From: Mycolicibacterium tokaiense
Lineage (GTDB): Bacteria; Actinomycetota; Actinomycetes; Mycobacteriales; Mycobacteriaceae
Length of the DNA stretch: 64,000 nt
Direction: 5' to 3'
NCBI RefSeq assembly: GCF_010725885.1
Contig: NZ_AP022600.1
Span: 4,960,001-5,024,000, forward strand
Position numbers and translations under genes: made by a program. The notes under the pieces were generated by a model. The model was not told where the DNA came from and did no database searches. It saw nothing but the letters and a program-made list of their open reading frames with translations. Shown here piece after piece: positions 8,804-17,951 of this stretch (position 1 is the first letter of the stretch; each line of letters opens with the position of its first letter).

Positions 8804-9742
8804 GTGACCATCAAACTCGGTTTGCAGATCCCCAACTTCTCCTACGGCACCGGCGTCGAACAGCTCTTCCCCACCGTGATCGCGCAGGCGCAGGAGGCCG
8901 ATGCGGCGGGCTTCGACTCCGTTTTCGTGATGGACCACTTCTACCAACTGCCCGGTCTCGGTGCGCCCGAAGAGCCCATGCTGGAGGCCTACACCACGCT
9001 CGGCGCACTGGCCACCGCCACCCAGAAGGTGCAGCTCGGCACGCTGGTCACCGGCAACACCTACCGCAACCCCACCCTGCTGGCCAAAGCCATCACCACC
9101 CTCGACGTGGTCAGCGCGGGCCGCGCCATCCTCGGCATCGGCACCGGCTGGTTCGAACTCGAACACGACTCCCTGGGTTACGAATTCGGCACCTTCACCG
9201 ACCGCTTCAACAAACTCGACGAGGCGCTGCAGATCATCCTGCCGATGCTCGAAGGCGAGCAGGTGACGTTCGAGGGCAGCTACTACCGGACCAAGGAGGC
9301 CTTCGCCAATCCGCGCTTCCGAGACCACATCCCGCTGATGATCGGCGGCAGCGGCGAGAAGAAGACCATTCCGCTGGCGGCCAGGCATTTCGACCACCTC
9401 AACATCATCGCCGGGTTCGACGAGCTGCCCCGCAAGGTCGCGGTGGTCAAGGAGAACTGCGAGAAGATCGACCGCGACCCCGCGACGTTGGAGACCAGCA
9501 TCCTGGCCGTGGCGATCATCGACGAGAACGTCACCGCGGACGTCATCCCCGAAGACTTCCGGCAGCAGGCCGTATTCGGCTCGCCAGAGCAGATCGTCGA
9601 CCAACTCAAGACCAAGGTGCTCGACGTCGGCGTCGACAGCGTGATCCTCTCGCCCGTCACCAACATCAACGGTTACCAGCCCGGCGGCATCACTGCCGTC
9701 GCCGAGAAGCTGCTGCCGCTGCTCAACGAGAGCCGGTCATGA
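8804..9742 (+). CDS. LLM-class (luciferase-like) F420-dependent oxidoreductase, copy 1
   Basis: A 312-residue TIM-barrel luciferase-like protein of the F420-dependent LLM type, related to Rv1855c. It starts with TIKLGLQIPNFSYG and has MDHFYQLPG, LGTLVTGNTYRNP, the SAGRAILGIGTGWFE segment and PLMIGGSGEKKT, all typical of the group. Such enzymes use F420 or FMN; the substrate here is unknown. The GTG at 8804 aligns with the ATG of the next gene; TACTGT upstream suggests a leaderless start. The stop overlaps the second copy (ATGA, 9739-9742). Across roughly the first 150 residues the two copies are almost identical, even at silent sites. Confidence 0.9.
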   Translation: MTIKLGLQIPNFSYGTGVEQLFPTVIAQAQEADAAGFDSVFVMDHFYQLPGLGAPEEPMLEAYTTLGALATATQKVQLGTLVTGNTYRNPTLLAKAITTLDVVSAGRAILGIGTGWFELEHDSLGYEFGTFTDRFNKLDEALQIILPMLEGEQVTFEGSYYRTKEAFANPRFRDHIPLMIGGSGEKKTIPLAARHFDHLNIIAGFDELPRKVAVVKENCEKIDRDPATLETSILAVAIIDENVTADVIPEDFRQQAVFGSPEQIVDQLKTKVLDVGVDSVILSPVTNINGYQPGGITAVAEKLLPLLNESRS

Positions 9743-10656
9743 CGATCAAACTCGGCTACCAGATCCCGAACTTCTCCTACGGCACCGGCGTCGAACAGCT
9801 CTTCCCCACCGTCATCGCGCAGGCGCAAGAGGCCGATGCGGCGGGCTTCGACTCCGTCTTCGTGATGGACCACTTCTACCAACTGCCCGGAATCGGTGCG
9901 CCCGAAGAGCCCATGCTGGAGGCCTACACCGCTTTGGGGGCGCTGGCCACCGCCACCCAGAAGGTCCAGCTCGGCACCCTGGTCACCGGCAACACCTACC
10001 GCAACCCCACCCTGCTGGCCAAAGCCATCACCACCCTCGATGTGGTCAGCGCGGGCCGCGCCATCCTCGGCATCGGTGCAGGCTGGTTCGAACTCGAACA
10101 CGACTCCCTGGGTTACGAATTCGGCACCTTCACCGACCGCTTCAACAAACTCGACGAGGCGCTGCAGATCATCCTGCCGATGCTCGAAGGCGAGCAGGTG
10201 ACCCACGACGGCACCTACTACCGGGCCAAAGGGGCCTTCGCCAATCCGCGCTTCCGAGACCACATCCCGCTGATGATCGGCGGCAGCGGCGAGAAGAAGA
10301 CCATTCCGCTGGCCGTCCGGCACTTCGACCACCTCAACGTCATCGCCGGGTTTGATGACCTCACCGCCAAGCTCGACGTGGTCAAGGCCCGGTGTGAGGA
10401 CATCGGGCGCGATCCCGCCACATTGGAAACCAGCATGCTGCTCACCGTCGTCCTCGATGACAACGCCAGCCTCGATGACGTGCCGGAGGCGCGGCGGGTG
10501 CGTGCTGCCATCGGCAGCCCGGACGCAGTGGCCGAGCAGATCAAGACCAAGGTGCTCGACAAGGGCATCGACGGTGTCATCGTCAACATGCCGTCCTACC
10601 GGCCGGGTGCGGTGGCGGCGGTGGCAGAGGCGCTGCGGCCCGTGCTGGCGGGCTGA
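9739..10656 (+). CDS. LLM-class F420-dependent oxidoreductase, copy 2
   Basis: A 305-residue paralogue immediately following and translationally coupled to copy 1. The N-terminal half differs at only a few residues (for example Leu to Tyr near the start, Leu to Ile before GAPEEPM, Thr to Ala in GAGWFE). From about residue 205 the two diverge strongly: FDELPRKVAVVKENCEKI in copy 1 against FDDLTAKLDVVKARCEDI here, and the C-terminal tails are unrelated in length. The diverged region lies in the C-terminal part of the barrel, so the pair may differ in substrate while sharing the cofactor site. M. tuberculosis has a single gene at this place. Confidence 0.9.
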   Translation: MTIKLGYQIPNFSYGTGVEQLFPTVIAQAQEADAAGFDSVFVMDHFYQLPGIGAPEEPMLEAYTALGALATATQKVQLGTLVTGNTYRNPTLLAKAITTLDVVSAGRAILGIGAGWFELEHDSLGYEFGTFTDRFNKLDEALQIILPMLEGEQVTHDGTYYRAKGAFANPRFRDHIPLMIGGSGEKKTIPLAVRHFDHLNVIAGFDDLTAKLDVVKARCEDIGRDPATLETSMLLTVVLDDNASLDDVPEARRVRAAIGSPDAVAEQIKTKVLDKGIDGVIVNMPSYRPGAVAAVAEALRPVLAG

Positions 10657-10758
10657 GCGGCCCGCGGCGAGGCATCTCACTTCGCTCTGCGGAAGACCGC
10701 CGACTAACCTAGTCGTTGTACCTGATGTAAGAAGCGGTCATCCGTCAAGGAGCGTCAC

Positions 10759-12153
10759 ATGAGCCACCCCGGAGCTACGGCATCGGACAGGCACAAGGTT
10801 GTCATCATCGGATCGGGCTTCGGCGCGCTCAATGCCGCCAAGGCCTTGAGGCACACCGACGTCGACATCAAGTTGATCGCGCGCACCACGCATCACTTGT
10901 TCCAACCGCTGCTGTACCAGGTGGCCACCGGCATCATCTCCGAAGGCGAGATCGCTCCCCCCACCCGGTTGATCCTGCGCAAGCAGCGCAACGCGCAGGT
11001 GCTGCTGGGTGACGTCACCCACGTCGACCTCGAGCACAAGATGGTCGACTCGGTGCTGCTCGGGCACACCTACCGCACGCCGTACGACACGCTGATCCTC
11101 GCCGCCGGCGCCGGGCAGTCCTACTTCGGCAACGATCACTTCGCCGAGTTCGCTCCGGGCATGAAGACCATCGACGACGCGCTCGAGCTGCGTGGCCGGA
11201 TCCTGGGCGCCTTCGAGCAGGCCGAACGCTCGAGTGACCCCGAGCGCCGCCGCAAGCTGCTGACGTTCGTGGTGGTGGGCGCGGGCCCCACCGGCGTGGA
11301 GATGGCCGGCCAGATCCAGGAACTCGCCGACCAGACCCTCAAGGGCAGCTTCCGGCACATCGACCCCACCGAGGCGCACGTCATCCTCCTCGACGCCGCC
11401 CCTGCGGTGCTCCCGCCGATGGGTGAGAAGCTCGGGCTCAAGGCCAAGGAACGCCTCGAGAAGATGGGTGTGGAGATCCAGCTCAACGCCATGGTCACCG
11501 ACGTCGACCGCAACGGCATCACGGTCAAGGAGAAGGACGGCTCCACCCGTCGCATCGAGGCCGCCACCAAGGTGTGGTCGGCCGGTGTGCAGGCCAGCCC
11601 GCTGGGCCGCGACCTGGCGCACCAGTCCGATACCGAGGTGGACCGTGCGGGCCGCGTGGTCGTCAACCCCGACCTGTCCATCCCCGGGCACCCGAACGTC
11701 TTCGTCGTCGGCGACATGGCGTTCGTGCCCGGTGTGCCGGGCATGGCCCAGGGTGCGATCCAGGGCGGCAAGTACGTCGCCAAGATCGTGCACAACGAGC
11801 AGAAGGCCCGCGAGCACGGCACCATCCCCAAGCCCCGCGAGCCGTTCAGCTACTTCGACAAGGGCTCGATGGCCACCGTGTCCAAGTACAACGCCGTGGC
11901 GCAGATCCCGATCGGCAAGGGCAAACTGGAATTCGGCGGGTTCATCGCCTGGCTGGCGTGGTTGGGCTTGCACCTGATCTACCTGGTGGGCTTCAAGACC
12001 AAGATCGCCACCCTGCTGTCGTGGGCGGTGACCTTCTTCGGCCGTCAGCGCGGCCAGATGACGATCACCGAGCAGCAGGCGTACGCGCGCACCCGGTTGG
12101 AGCAACTCGAGGAGATCGCCGCCAGTCTCGAGGACGAGAAACAGGCCAGTTAG
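10759..12153 (+). CDS. ndh: Type II NADH:quinone oxidoreductase
   Basis: A 464-residue non-proton-pumping NADH dehydrogenase that passes electrons from NADH to menaquinone at the inner face of the membrane. The FAD motif is VVIIGSGFGALNAAKAL near residue 14, the NADH motif is VVVGAGPTGVEMAGQ near 170, and NVFVVGDMAFVPGVPGMAQGAIQGG is the second FAD contact. The C-terminus has the amphipathic membrane-anchoring region LGLHLIYLVGFKTKI. It closely follows mycobacterial Ndh. AAGGAG eight bases before the ATG supports the start. Its stop shares four bases with the end of the convergent ureD gene, so no terminator separates them. Confidence 0.96.
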   Translation: MSHPGATASDRHKVVIIGSGFGALNAAKALRHTDVDIKLIARTTHHLFQPLLYQVATGIISEGEIAPPTRLILRKQRNAQVLLGDVTHVDLEHKMVDSVLLGHTYRTPYDTLILAAGAGQSYFGNDHFAEFAPGMKTIDDALELRGRILGAFEQAERSSDPERRRKLLTFVVVGAGPTGVEMAGQIQELADQTLKGSFRHIDPTEAHVILLDAAPAVLPPMGEKLGLKAKERLEKMGVEIQLNAMVTDVDRNGITVKEKDGSTRRIEAATKVWSAGVQASPLGRDLAHQSDTEVDRAGRVVVNPDLSIPGHPNVFVVGDMAFVPGVPGMAQGAIQGGKYVAKIVHNEQKAREHGTIPKPREPFSYFDKGSMATVSKYNAVAQIPIGKGKLEFGGFIAWLAWLGLHLIYLVGFKTKIATLLSWAVTFFGRQRGQMTITEQQAYARTRLEQLEEIAASLEDEKQAS

Positions 12154-12788
12154 AGCCGCTCACCCTGCCAGGTGGTCAGCACTCCCCCGCCGGCGAGTTC
12201 CAGGGACACACGTCCCCGGAGTTCGCCGGCGGTGCTGTCTGCGGCGGGGTAGATCAGCTCGCTGACACCGGCCCGCGGCGCCGACAACGCATCGTCGGCC
12301 ACCGCCCCGGTCCCCAGTTCCATCCGGTGGCGCAGCAGCGGCTGCCCTTTGACGTCCGCCCGTAGACCGCCGCTCCAAAAACCCTGCCGCTCACCGCTTC
12401 TGCCGATCTGAACCCGCTCCCGCAAGCGGAGCGTGCCGGCGGCGTCGATGTCCACGGCCACCGTGGCGAGGTGGCGGGCGTCGGCGGCCACCACCGTCGG
12501 CTCCATGTCCAGGTCGAGGTGGCCACCCACCTCCAGGTGCATCGCCGACCGCGACGTCGTGTCGTCGCGGCCAGGCAGTGCCACCATCGCAGCGACGCTG
12601 CGCACCGCCAGCCGGGCACCGGGCTCGACGACCACCCGGATCGAGATGGTGTCCCCGCCCAGCGGAGTGGCCACCGACGACACCAGATGCACGGTGTCGG
12701 CCATGGTCGACCGTGCGGCGATCCCGCCGCGGCATTCCAACCGTGGCAGCCGGCCTGCCCGCGCCACGATCACAACCTGCGAGTGCAT
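12150..12788 (-). CDS. ureD: Urease accessory protein UreD
   Basis: A 212-residue UreD/UreH protein, the scaffold that binds apo-urease and channels nickel from UreG with UreF. Recognisable parts are ARAGRLPRLECRGGIAARS, HLVSSVATPLGGD, and the LRLRERVQIGRSGE and GFWSGGLRADV segments. At 212 residues it is somewhat short, as in M. tuberculosis. The ATG at 12788 shares one base with the ureG stop (TGATG), and the TAA runs into the ndh stop. It is the last gene of the urease operon. Confidence 0.93.
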   Translation of the reverse strand: MHSQVVIVARAGRLPRLECRGGIAARSTMADTVHLVSSVATPLGGDTISIRVVVEPGARLAVRSVAAMVALPGRDDTTSRSAMHLEVGGHLDLDMEPTVVAADARHLATVAVDIDAAGTLRLRERVQIGRSGERQGFWSGGLRADVKGQPLLRHRMELGTGAVADDALSAPRAGVSELIYPAADSTAGELRGRVSLELAGGGVLTTWQGERL

Positions 12789-13468
12789 CAGACGGCGTGT
12801 GCCACCGCGAGCTGCTCGCGGACCCAGGCCAGCACGTCGGTGGCCGCCGGGTCGTCGGTGAGGCTGATCAGCACGAACGGCCGACCTTCCCGGACCGCCC
12901 CGGCATCCCGGCGCATCACGTCCAGGTCGGCGCCCACCATGGGCGCCAGGTCGGTCTTGTTGATCACCAGCAGATCCGAGAACGTCACGCCGGGTCCACC
13001 CTTGCGCGGCACCTTGTCTCCGCCGGCGACGTCGATGACGAAGATCTGGACGTCGATCAGGCCGGAGGAGAACGTCGCGGTGAGATTGTCCCCACCGGAC
13101 TCCACCAGGATCAGATCCAGGTGATCGTGCCCGGCGATGAGATCGTCGATGGCGTCGAGGTTGGCGGTGATGTCGTCGCGGATCGCGGTGTGCGGGCACC
13201 CCCCGGTCTGCACCGCGGCGATGCGGTCGTCGGGCAGCACGGCATGACGCCGCAGGAAGTCGGCGTCCTCGGTGGTGTAGATGTCGTTGGTCAGCACCGC
13301 CAGCGACAGTTCGTCGCGCAGTTGCCGGCACAGCGCAGCCACCAGGGCCGTCTTACCGGAGCCCACCGGTCCCCCGACGCCGATGCGCAGCGGTTCCCCG
13401 GGCCGGCGCACGCGCCTGGGCCGCTCACTGTGACCGTGCGGCTGACCGTCGATGAAATGTGGTGGCAT
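12788..13468 (-). CDS. ureG: Urease accessory GTPase UreG
   Basis: A 226-residue SIMIBI GTPase that supplies energy and nickel for urease activation. The P-loop GGPVGSGKT is at residues 32-40, the metal motif [11 protein letters not shown] follows, and GDNLTATFS and NKTDLAP complete the GTPase site. A short His-bearing leader (residues 1-20, four His) precedes the P-loop. The ATG at 13468 sits 16 bases after the ureF stop; longer in-frame reading lies inside ureF and is not used. Confidence 0.95.
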   Translation of the reverse strand: MPPHFIDGQPHGHSERPRRVRRPGEPLRIGVGGPVGSGKTALVAALCRQLRDELSLAVLTNDIYTTEDADFLRRHAVLPDDRIAAVQTGGCPHTAIRDDITANLDAIDDLIAGHDHLDLILVESGGDNLTATFSSGLIDVQIFVIDVAGGDKVPRKGGPGVTFSDLLVINKTDLAPMVGADLDVMRRDAGAVREGRPFVLISLTDDPAATDVLAWVREQLAVAHAV

Positions 13469-13484
13469 GGTTGACCTTTCAGTA

Positions 13485-14117
13485 CTAGCTGACGAACAGG
13501 GGACGCTCGCGGGCGGCGTGACGCTGGGCCAGCACGTCGAGCAGCGGATCGGACAGGTCGGCGAGCCCGGCCAGGGCCTCCATTGCAGTGTGGTCACACA
13601 GGTCCGAACAGGCGAAGGTCAGGGCGGCCACGTCGGCAGGGTCCAGCGCCAGCAGACGCTGCGCGGCCGTCGCGGACCCGGTCATGGTGGTGTAGACCAG
13701 GGACAGCGCGGTGTGTTCCGGGTCGAGTTCGCTGACCCGTCCCACCACACCGGCTACCACCCCCAGGTGCGGCGCCCGGCCCAGCGCCGACCAGTCGCCC
13801 GGCCACACCCGTTTGGCCAGTCGCAGCAACCCGCGCCCCTGGGCGCGCGACGCACGGCGGGCCGCCGGTGCCGGGGTGCGGGCGTCGGTCTCCAGATCCG
13901 CGAGTTCGGTGGTGAGCGTGCCGGATTGGACCGCCACCGCCACCGACGCGGTGATCAGTCCACTGGTCCGGATCCGGCGGCGCAGGAACGCCTCGAGGGT
14001 GGCCAGGTCGGTGACCAGACCGCTGACCACGGCCTCCTCCATGCCGCCGGAGTGCACGTGCCCGCCGGTCGGCAATCGCGAGTCGGCCAGATTGAGCAGG
14101 GTGGTCAGCGTGGGCAT
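13485..14117 (-). CDS. ureF: Urease accessory protein UreF
   Basis: A 210-residue all-helical UreF that works with UreD and UreG as a gatekeeper of nickel insertion. The N-terminal [21 protein letters not shown] matches the family's conserved dSalPtGgfshS-type start, and the C-terminus ends ERPLFVS, a typical UreF tail. It begins six bases after the ureC stop. Confidence 0.93.
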   Translation of the reverse strand: MPTLTTLLNLADSRLPTGGHVHSGGMEEAVVSGLVTDLATLEAFLRRRIRTSGLITASVAVAVQSGTLTTELADLETDARTPAPAARRASRAQGRGLLRLAKRVWPGDWSALGRAPHLGVVAGVVGRVSELDPEHTALSLVYTTMTGSATAAQRLLALDPADVAALTFACSDLCDHTAMEALAGLADLSDPLLDVLAQRHAARERPLFVS

Positions 14118-14123
14118 GGCGGC

Positions 14124-15845
14124 CTAGAAGAGGAAATAGCGTTGCGCCATCGGCAGTTCCGCTGCAGGCTGCTCTTCCCAGACCTGTCCGTCGATGCGCA
14201 CCGTGAACGAGTCGGGGTCCACCTCGATGGACGGCAGGGCGTCGTTGAGCGGCATGTCCGCCTTTCCGACCTTGCGGACGTTGCCCACCGGCACCAGCCT
14301 GCGCCTGATGTCCAGCCGGTCGGCCAGCCCGTCCTCGATGGCGGCCGGCGCCACGAAGTGCACCGACGTGGCGGCCGCAGACACCGGGGCGGCACCGAAC
14401 ATGGGCCGCGGCAGCACCGGCTGCGGCGTCGGGATGGAGGCGTTGGCATCCCCCATGGCCGCCCAGGCGATCATGCCGCCCTTGATGACGGCGTGCGGCC
14501 GGACCCCGAAAAACGCCGGCTCCCAGAGCACCAGGTCGGCGAGCTTGCCCACTTCGACCGATCCGATCTCGGAGTCCATCCCGTGGGCCACCGCGGGGCA
14601 GATGGTGTACTTCGCGACGTAGCGCTGCACGCGGTTGTTGTCGGCGTTGGTGTCGCCGTCGAGGAAGCCGCGGCGCTTCTTCATCACGTGGGCGGTCTGC
14701 CAGGTACGCATCACCACCTCGCCGATACGGCCCATGGCCTGGGCGTCGGAGCCGATCATCGAGATCGCGCCGATGTCGTGCAGCAGGTCCTCGGCGGCGA
14801 TCGTCGAAGGACGAATGCGGCTTTCGGCAAAAGCCAGGTCCTCGGGCACACTGGGATTGAGGTGATGGCAGACCATCAGCATGTCCAGGTGCTCGTCGAG
14901 GGTGTTGACGGTGTGCGGCCGGGTGGGGTTGGTGGAGCTGGGCAGCACATTGGGGTGCGACGCCACGGTGATGATGTCCGGCGCGTGTCCGCCGCCGGCA
15001 CCCTCGGTGTGATACGCGTGGATCGAGCGCCCCTTGATCGCCGCGAGGGTGTCCTCGACGAACGCCATCTCGTTGAGGGTGTCGGTGTGGATGTTGGCCT
15101 GCACACCGGCCGCGTCGGCGACCGTCAGGCAGGCGTCGATGGCGGCCGGGGTGGTGCCCCAGTCCTCGTGCAGCTTGAATCCCGCTGCGCCGCCGCGCAA
15201 CTGCTCCCACATGGCCTCGTGGCTGACGGTGTTGCCCTTGCCGAGCAGCGCGATGTTCAGCGGCCAGTGGTCGAGCGACTCCAGCATCCGGGCGAGATGC
15301 CAGGCGCCGGGGGTGACGGTGGTGGCCTTGCTGCCTTCCGCCGGCCCGGTGCCACCGGCGACGATCGTGGTGATGCCGCCGCCGAGCGCCTCTTCCATGA
15401 TCTGCGGGCAGATCAGGTGGACGTGGCAGTCGATGGCGCCGGCGGTGACGATGCGGCCGTTTCCGGCGATGATCTCCGTCGACGGGCCGACCACCAGGTC
15501 GGGGTGCACCCCGGACATGATGTCGGGGTTGCCGGCCTTGCCGATGGCCACGATGCGGCCGTCGCGGATCCCGATGTCGGCCTTGATGATTCCCCAGTGG
15601 TCGACGATGACCGCACCGGTGATGACGGTGTCGGGGGCGCCGTCGGCGCGGGTGGCCCGCGACTGCCCCATCGATTCACGCAGCACCTTGCCGCCACCGA
15701 ACACCGCTTCGTCGCCGGCCAGGTCCGGGCCTCCGCTGCGGTCCTCGGTGATCTCGATCAGCAGGTCGGTGTCGGCGAGCCGGATGCGGTCGCCGGTGGT
15801 GGGACCGAACAGCGCGGCGTGACGGGACCGGGACAACGCGGCCAT
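14124..15845 (-). CDS. ureC: Urease alpha subunit
   Basis: A 573-residue catalytic subunit of the nickel urease that hydrolyses urea to ammonia and carbamate. All active-site residues are present: nickel ligands His141 and His143 (CHVHL), the carbamylated Lys224 (GFKLHEDWG), His253 (IHTDTL), His279 (HTEGAGGGH) and Asp367 (GSDAQAMG), plus the flap CysHis pair at 326-327 (MVCHHLNP). The ATG shares one base with the ureB stop (TGATG). Confidence 0.98.
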   Translation of the reverse strand: MAALSRSRHAALFGPTTGDRIRLADTDLLIEITEDRSGGPDLAGDEAVFGGGKVLRESMGQSRATRADGAPDTVITGAVIVDHWGIIKADIGIRDGRIVAIGKAGNPDIMSGVHPDLVVGPSTEIIAGNGRIVTAGAIDCHVHLICPQIMEEALGGGITTIVAGGTGPAEGSKATTVTPGAWHLARMLESLDHWPLNIALLGKGNTVSHEAMWEQLRGGAAGFKLHEDWGTTPAAIDACLTVADAAGVQANIHTDTLNEMAFVEDTLAAIKGRSIHAYHTEGAGGGHAPDIITVASHPNVLPSSTNPTRPHTVNTLDEHLDMLMVCHHLNPSVPEDLAFAESRIRPSTIAAEDLLHDIGAISMIGSDAQAMGRIGEVVMRTWQTAHVMKKRRGFLDGDTNADNNRVQRYVAKYTICPAVAHGMDSEIGSVEVGKLADLVLWEPAFFGVRPHAVIKGGMIAWAAMGDANASIPTPQPVLPRPMFGAAPVSAAATSVHFVAPAAIEDGLADRLDIRRRLVPVGNVRKVGKADMPLNDALPSIEVDPDSFTVRIDGQVWEEQPAAELPMAQRYFLF

Positions 15846-16156
15846 CAGGAGTCCAGCTTTCCGGGAGGGGTCAGAGACAGGCCGGGCACTTCGCGGGCGC
15901 CGCGCAACGGGACCAGGCTGACGGTCTGCGCCACCCCGGGCTCGAAGCGCACCGCAGTGCCGGCCGGGATGTCGAAGCGGTAGCCGTGGGCGGCCGCACG
16001 GTCGAAGGACAGCGCCGAATTGGCTTGCGGCAGATGGACGTGGCTGCCCACCTGCACCGGACGGTCACCGGTGTTGACGATCTCCAGCTCGAGGCGCTGC
16101 GCGCCGGCATTGAGTTCGATGTCGCCGGCACCGAACAGGATCTCACCGGGGATCAT
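15845..16156 (-). CDS. ureB: Urease beta subunit
   Basis: A 103-residue urease beta chain starting [18 protein letters not shown], with [17 protein letters not shown] and [17 protein letters not shown], the standard family features. It is a separate gene, as in other mycobacteria. It overlaps ureA by four bases (ATGA) and ureC by one base. Confidence 0.97.
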   Translation of the reverse strand: MIPGEILFGAGDIELNAGAQRLELEIVNTGDRPVQVGSHVHLPQANSALSFDRAAAHGYRFDIPAGTAVRFEPGVAQTVSLVPLRGAREVPGLSLTPPGKLDS

Positions 16157-16455
16157 GAGATCGGGTGGTGCACGGTCACGAGCTTCGTTCCGTCCGGGAA
16201 CGTCGCTTCGACCTGGACGTCATAGAGCATCTCGGGCACCCCCTCCATCACGTCCTCCCGGGTCAGCACCTCCCGGCCCGAACTCATCAGCTCGGCCACG
16301 GTGCGGCCGTCGCGCGCTCCTTCGAGCAGATGGTCGGTGATGAGTGCCACCGCCTCCGGGTGGTTGAGCTTCAAGCCCCGGGCCTGCCGACGCCGGGCGA
16401 GCTCGGCTGCGTACGACAACAGCAGCCGTTCCTGTTCATGCGGGGACAAACGCAT
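16153..16455 (-). CDS. ureA: Urease gamma subunit
   Basis: A 100-residue urease gamma chain, [19 protein letters not shown] through [20 protein letters not shown] and ending TVHHPIS; length and sequence are normal. First gene of ureABCFGD. No ureE is present, as in M. tuberculosis, so nickel delivery must rely on UreG or another chaperone. The ATG at 16455 is preceded by a perfect 12-bp palindrome that contains its only purine-rich ribosome-site candidate (AGGA). Confidence 0.97.
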   Translation of the reverse strand: MRLSPHEQERLLLSYAAELARRRQARGLKLNHPEAVALITDHLLEGARDGRTVAELMSSGREVLTREDVMEGVPEMLYDVQVEATFPDGTKLVTVHHPIS

Positions 16456-16456
16456 G

Positions 16457-16468
16457 AGGATCGATCCT
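16457..16468. promoter_or_regulatory. Perfect palindrome over the ureA ribosome site
   Basis: AGGATCGATCCT is its own reverse complement and lies one base upstream of the ureA ATG. Its AGGA is the only ribosome-site candidate for ureA. It could be a protein-binding site or could dimerise; a 12-base self-palindrome cannot form a stable intramolecular hairpin with a proper loop. Confidence 0.4.
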
Positions 16469-16507
16469 GCCACCCTTTGTACTGCCGCGCCGGATGAGCG
16501 GTCCGGC

Positions 16508-16617
16508 TCAGTCCGTGGTCGCCTCGAGGTTCTGGAGCCGGACCTGGCCCCGCGCTCCACTGCCCCCGATCAGTCCGTGGTCGCCTCGAGGTTCTGGAGC
16601 CGGACCTGGCCCCGCGC
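16508..16617. repeat. 48-bp direct repeat duplicating a gene 3' end
   Basis: Positions 16508-16555 and 16570-16617 are identical, offset by 62 bases. The second copy is the genuine 3' end of the thioesterase gene including its TGA; the first is an extra non-coding copy between that gene and ureA. Confidence 0.95.
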
Positions 16618-16989
16618 GATGACACGATCCTTTTCGTCCTTGACCGTCACCAGCCACAGCTGCTGGCGGCGTCCGCGGTGCAGCGGCTCGGATTGTCCGT
16701 AGACCGTGCCGGAGGAGATAGCCCGCAGGAAGTCGGTGTTGTTGTTGACGCCCACCACGTTGCCGCCGCCGTGGGCGGCCAGCCAGGTGTAGGCCGAGAC
16801 GCTGGCCATGCTCTCGATGATGGTGGAGTAGACGCCGCCGTGGACGATGCCCATGGGCTGATGCAGGGCCGGCTTCACCTCGAGCTCGGCCTTGGCGCCG
16901 TCCGGGGTGACTTCGGTGTAGACCAGGCCTATCTCAGTGTCGAACGGCGCGGTGAAGTCGAGCGGGATGACCGGCGAGTTATCTGGCAC
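16570..16989 (-). CDS. PaaI-type hotdog thioesterase (Rv1847-like)
   Basis: A 139-residue single-hotdog acyl-CoA thioesterase. The active-site helix reads HQPMGIVHGGVYSTIIESMAS, with the HGG turn and catalytic Glu of the PaaI/4HBT group; VGVNNNTDFLRAI and GQVRLQNLE form the sheet. Substrate is unknown. The start is GTG at 16989 giving PDNSPVIPLDF. It sits just before ureA in the same orientation as in M. tuberculosis. Its last 48 bases are duplicated downstream. A stable hairpin 37 bases upstream probably ends the preceding gene, so it should have its own promoter. Confidence 0.88.
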   Translation of the reverse strand: MPDNSPVIPLDFTAPFDTEIGLVYTEVTPDGAKAELEVKPALHQPMGIVHGGVYSTIIESMASVSAYTWLAAHGGGNVVGVNNNTDFLRAISSGTVYGQSEPLHRGRRQQLWLVTVKDEKDRVIARGQVRLQNLEATTD

Positions 16990-17025
16990 GTGTCTTGTTT
17001 ACACCGCACCTGACCCGCAAATGAC

Positions 17026-17058
17026 GGCGAGCCCCGCGCAGGGTGCGCGGGGCTCGCC
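17026..17058 (-). terminator. Perfect 14-bp hairpin terminator
   Basis: GGCGAGCCCCGCGC (17026-17039) pairs fully with 17045-17058 around a five-base loop. It lies downstream of the iron-box gene and upstream of the thioesterase gene. No clear U-tract follows on either strand. Confidence 0.65.
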
Positions 17059-17124
17059 TCTTCGAGTGGACCGGGGGTCTCTGCAGCCCTCAGGACTCCG
17101 GCTCGGTCCGTTAGCTCGACCTGT

Positions 17125-17934
17125 TCAATATAGGCAAGGCTGCCCTAATTTGGCAAGACCTTCGTGACGACCGGGGCGAGCGAAGAGGCTGCCGGCTCGG
17201 CGCAGCCGCGACGGACCGCGCACCGGGAGGCCGAATCCGACCAGTGCATCCAGCACCGCCTGCCCGCGTCGCATGCCCACCACCTCGCTGTAGCCGGCGA
17301 GCATGGGCACCTGGGTGGCCGCCACCACGATCGCCGACCCGACCGTCTGCCACATCGATTCCACGCTCACCGCGCCATCGCTGATCTGGTGCAGCTTGGC
17401 GAACAACGGGGTGAGCGAACGATGGCACCGGTGGGCGATCCAGGTGGCCAGAGCGGCCTCACTCGGCAGCTCCACCACCCCTTCGGCAGGACGCCCACTG
17501 CGGACACAGGGGTCGTCCGGCAACACCCGCACGGTGGGATCCACCACGCCGAGCCAGTCGATGGCGCCCTCGGAATCGACGTGCACCCACAGGTTCTCCA
17601 GGCCGGTGTCCCACGCCCGGCCCTCCAGGACAACCAGTGCGACAACACGTCCGATCACCGCGTGCGCCAGCGTCGCAGCCAGTTGTTGGGCCGCCGCGGT
17701 CCGACTGTCCATCTCCTCGGCGGCGGCGGCGAACATCACCTCGAGGCGGTCGCCGGTCACAGCCGCCGTCAGAGGCCACCACCGGCGCCGGGATACGTCG
17801 CCCATGACCGCGACGCCGTAGACCCGGGGGCATTCCGGGTAGAGCACCCGCAATCGCCGACTCGACTCGTGCAGCGGCAACACCCGGCGAATCGTCATCC
17901 CAGCGATGAGTGGATCGTCCACCACAGCAGTCAT
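17125..17934 (-). CDS. Iron-box-controlled protein, FhuF/siderophore-reductase-like, no Fe-S cysteines
   Basis: A 269-residue soluble protein that I cannot name with certainty. Its second half (HRCHRSLTPLFAKLHQISDG, then SMWQTVGSAIVVAATQVPML and GQAVLDALVGFGLPVRG) resembles the helical region of FhuF-like ferric-siderophore reductases. Those proteins end in a CC...CxxC [2Fe-2S] motif. Here there are four Cys, none paired, and the chain stops at GQPCLY, so the cluster-binding tail is missing. A 16/19 match to the IdeR/DtxR box lies 17 bases before the ATG, and GGAGG gives a good ribosome site. Iron-repressed expression is therefore likely. The 3' end overlaps a second box-like sequence. M. tuberculosis lacks a gene here, so this is an insertion in the syntenic block. 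Confidence 0.6.
   Translation of the reverse strand: MTAVVDDPLIAGMTIRRVLPLHESSRRLRVLYPECPRVYGVAVMGDVSRRRWWPLTAAVTGDRLEVMFAAAAEEMDSRTAAAQQLAATLAHAVIGRVVALVVLEGRAWDTGLENLWVHVDSEGAIDWLGVVDPTVRVLPDDPCVRSGRPAEGVVELPSEAALATWIAHRCHRSLTPLFAKLHQISDGAVSVESMWQTVGSAIVVAATQVPMLAGYSEVVGMRRGQAVLDALVGFGLPVRGPSRLRRAGSLFARPGRHEGLAKLGQPCLY
17130..17148. promoter_or_regulatory. Second IdeR-like box at gene 3' end
   Basis: ATAGGCAAGGCTGCCCTAA matches the 19-bp IdeR consensus at 14 positions, including all outer GG/CC and CTAA bases. It overlaps the last codons of the gene at 17125-17934. Confidence 0.35.
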
Positions 17935-17951
17935 GGCACCTCCTCGTATGC

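Noticed and set aside
8326..10656. A 776-codon open frame spanning the SDR end and both LLM genes
   Set aside because: It is the reading frame of LLM copy 2 running open upstream through high-GC DNA; the protein before 9739 has no family features and overlaps two well supported genes.
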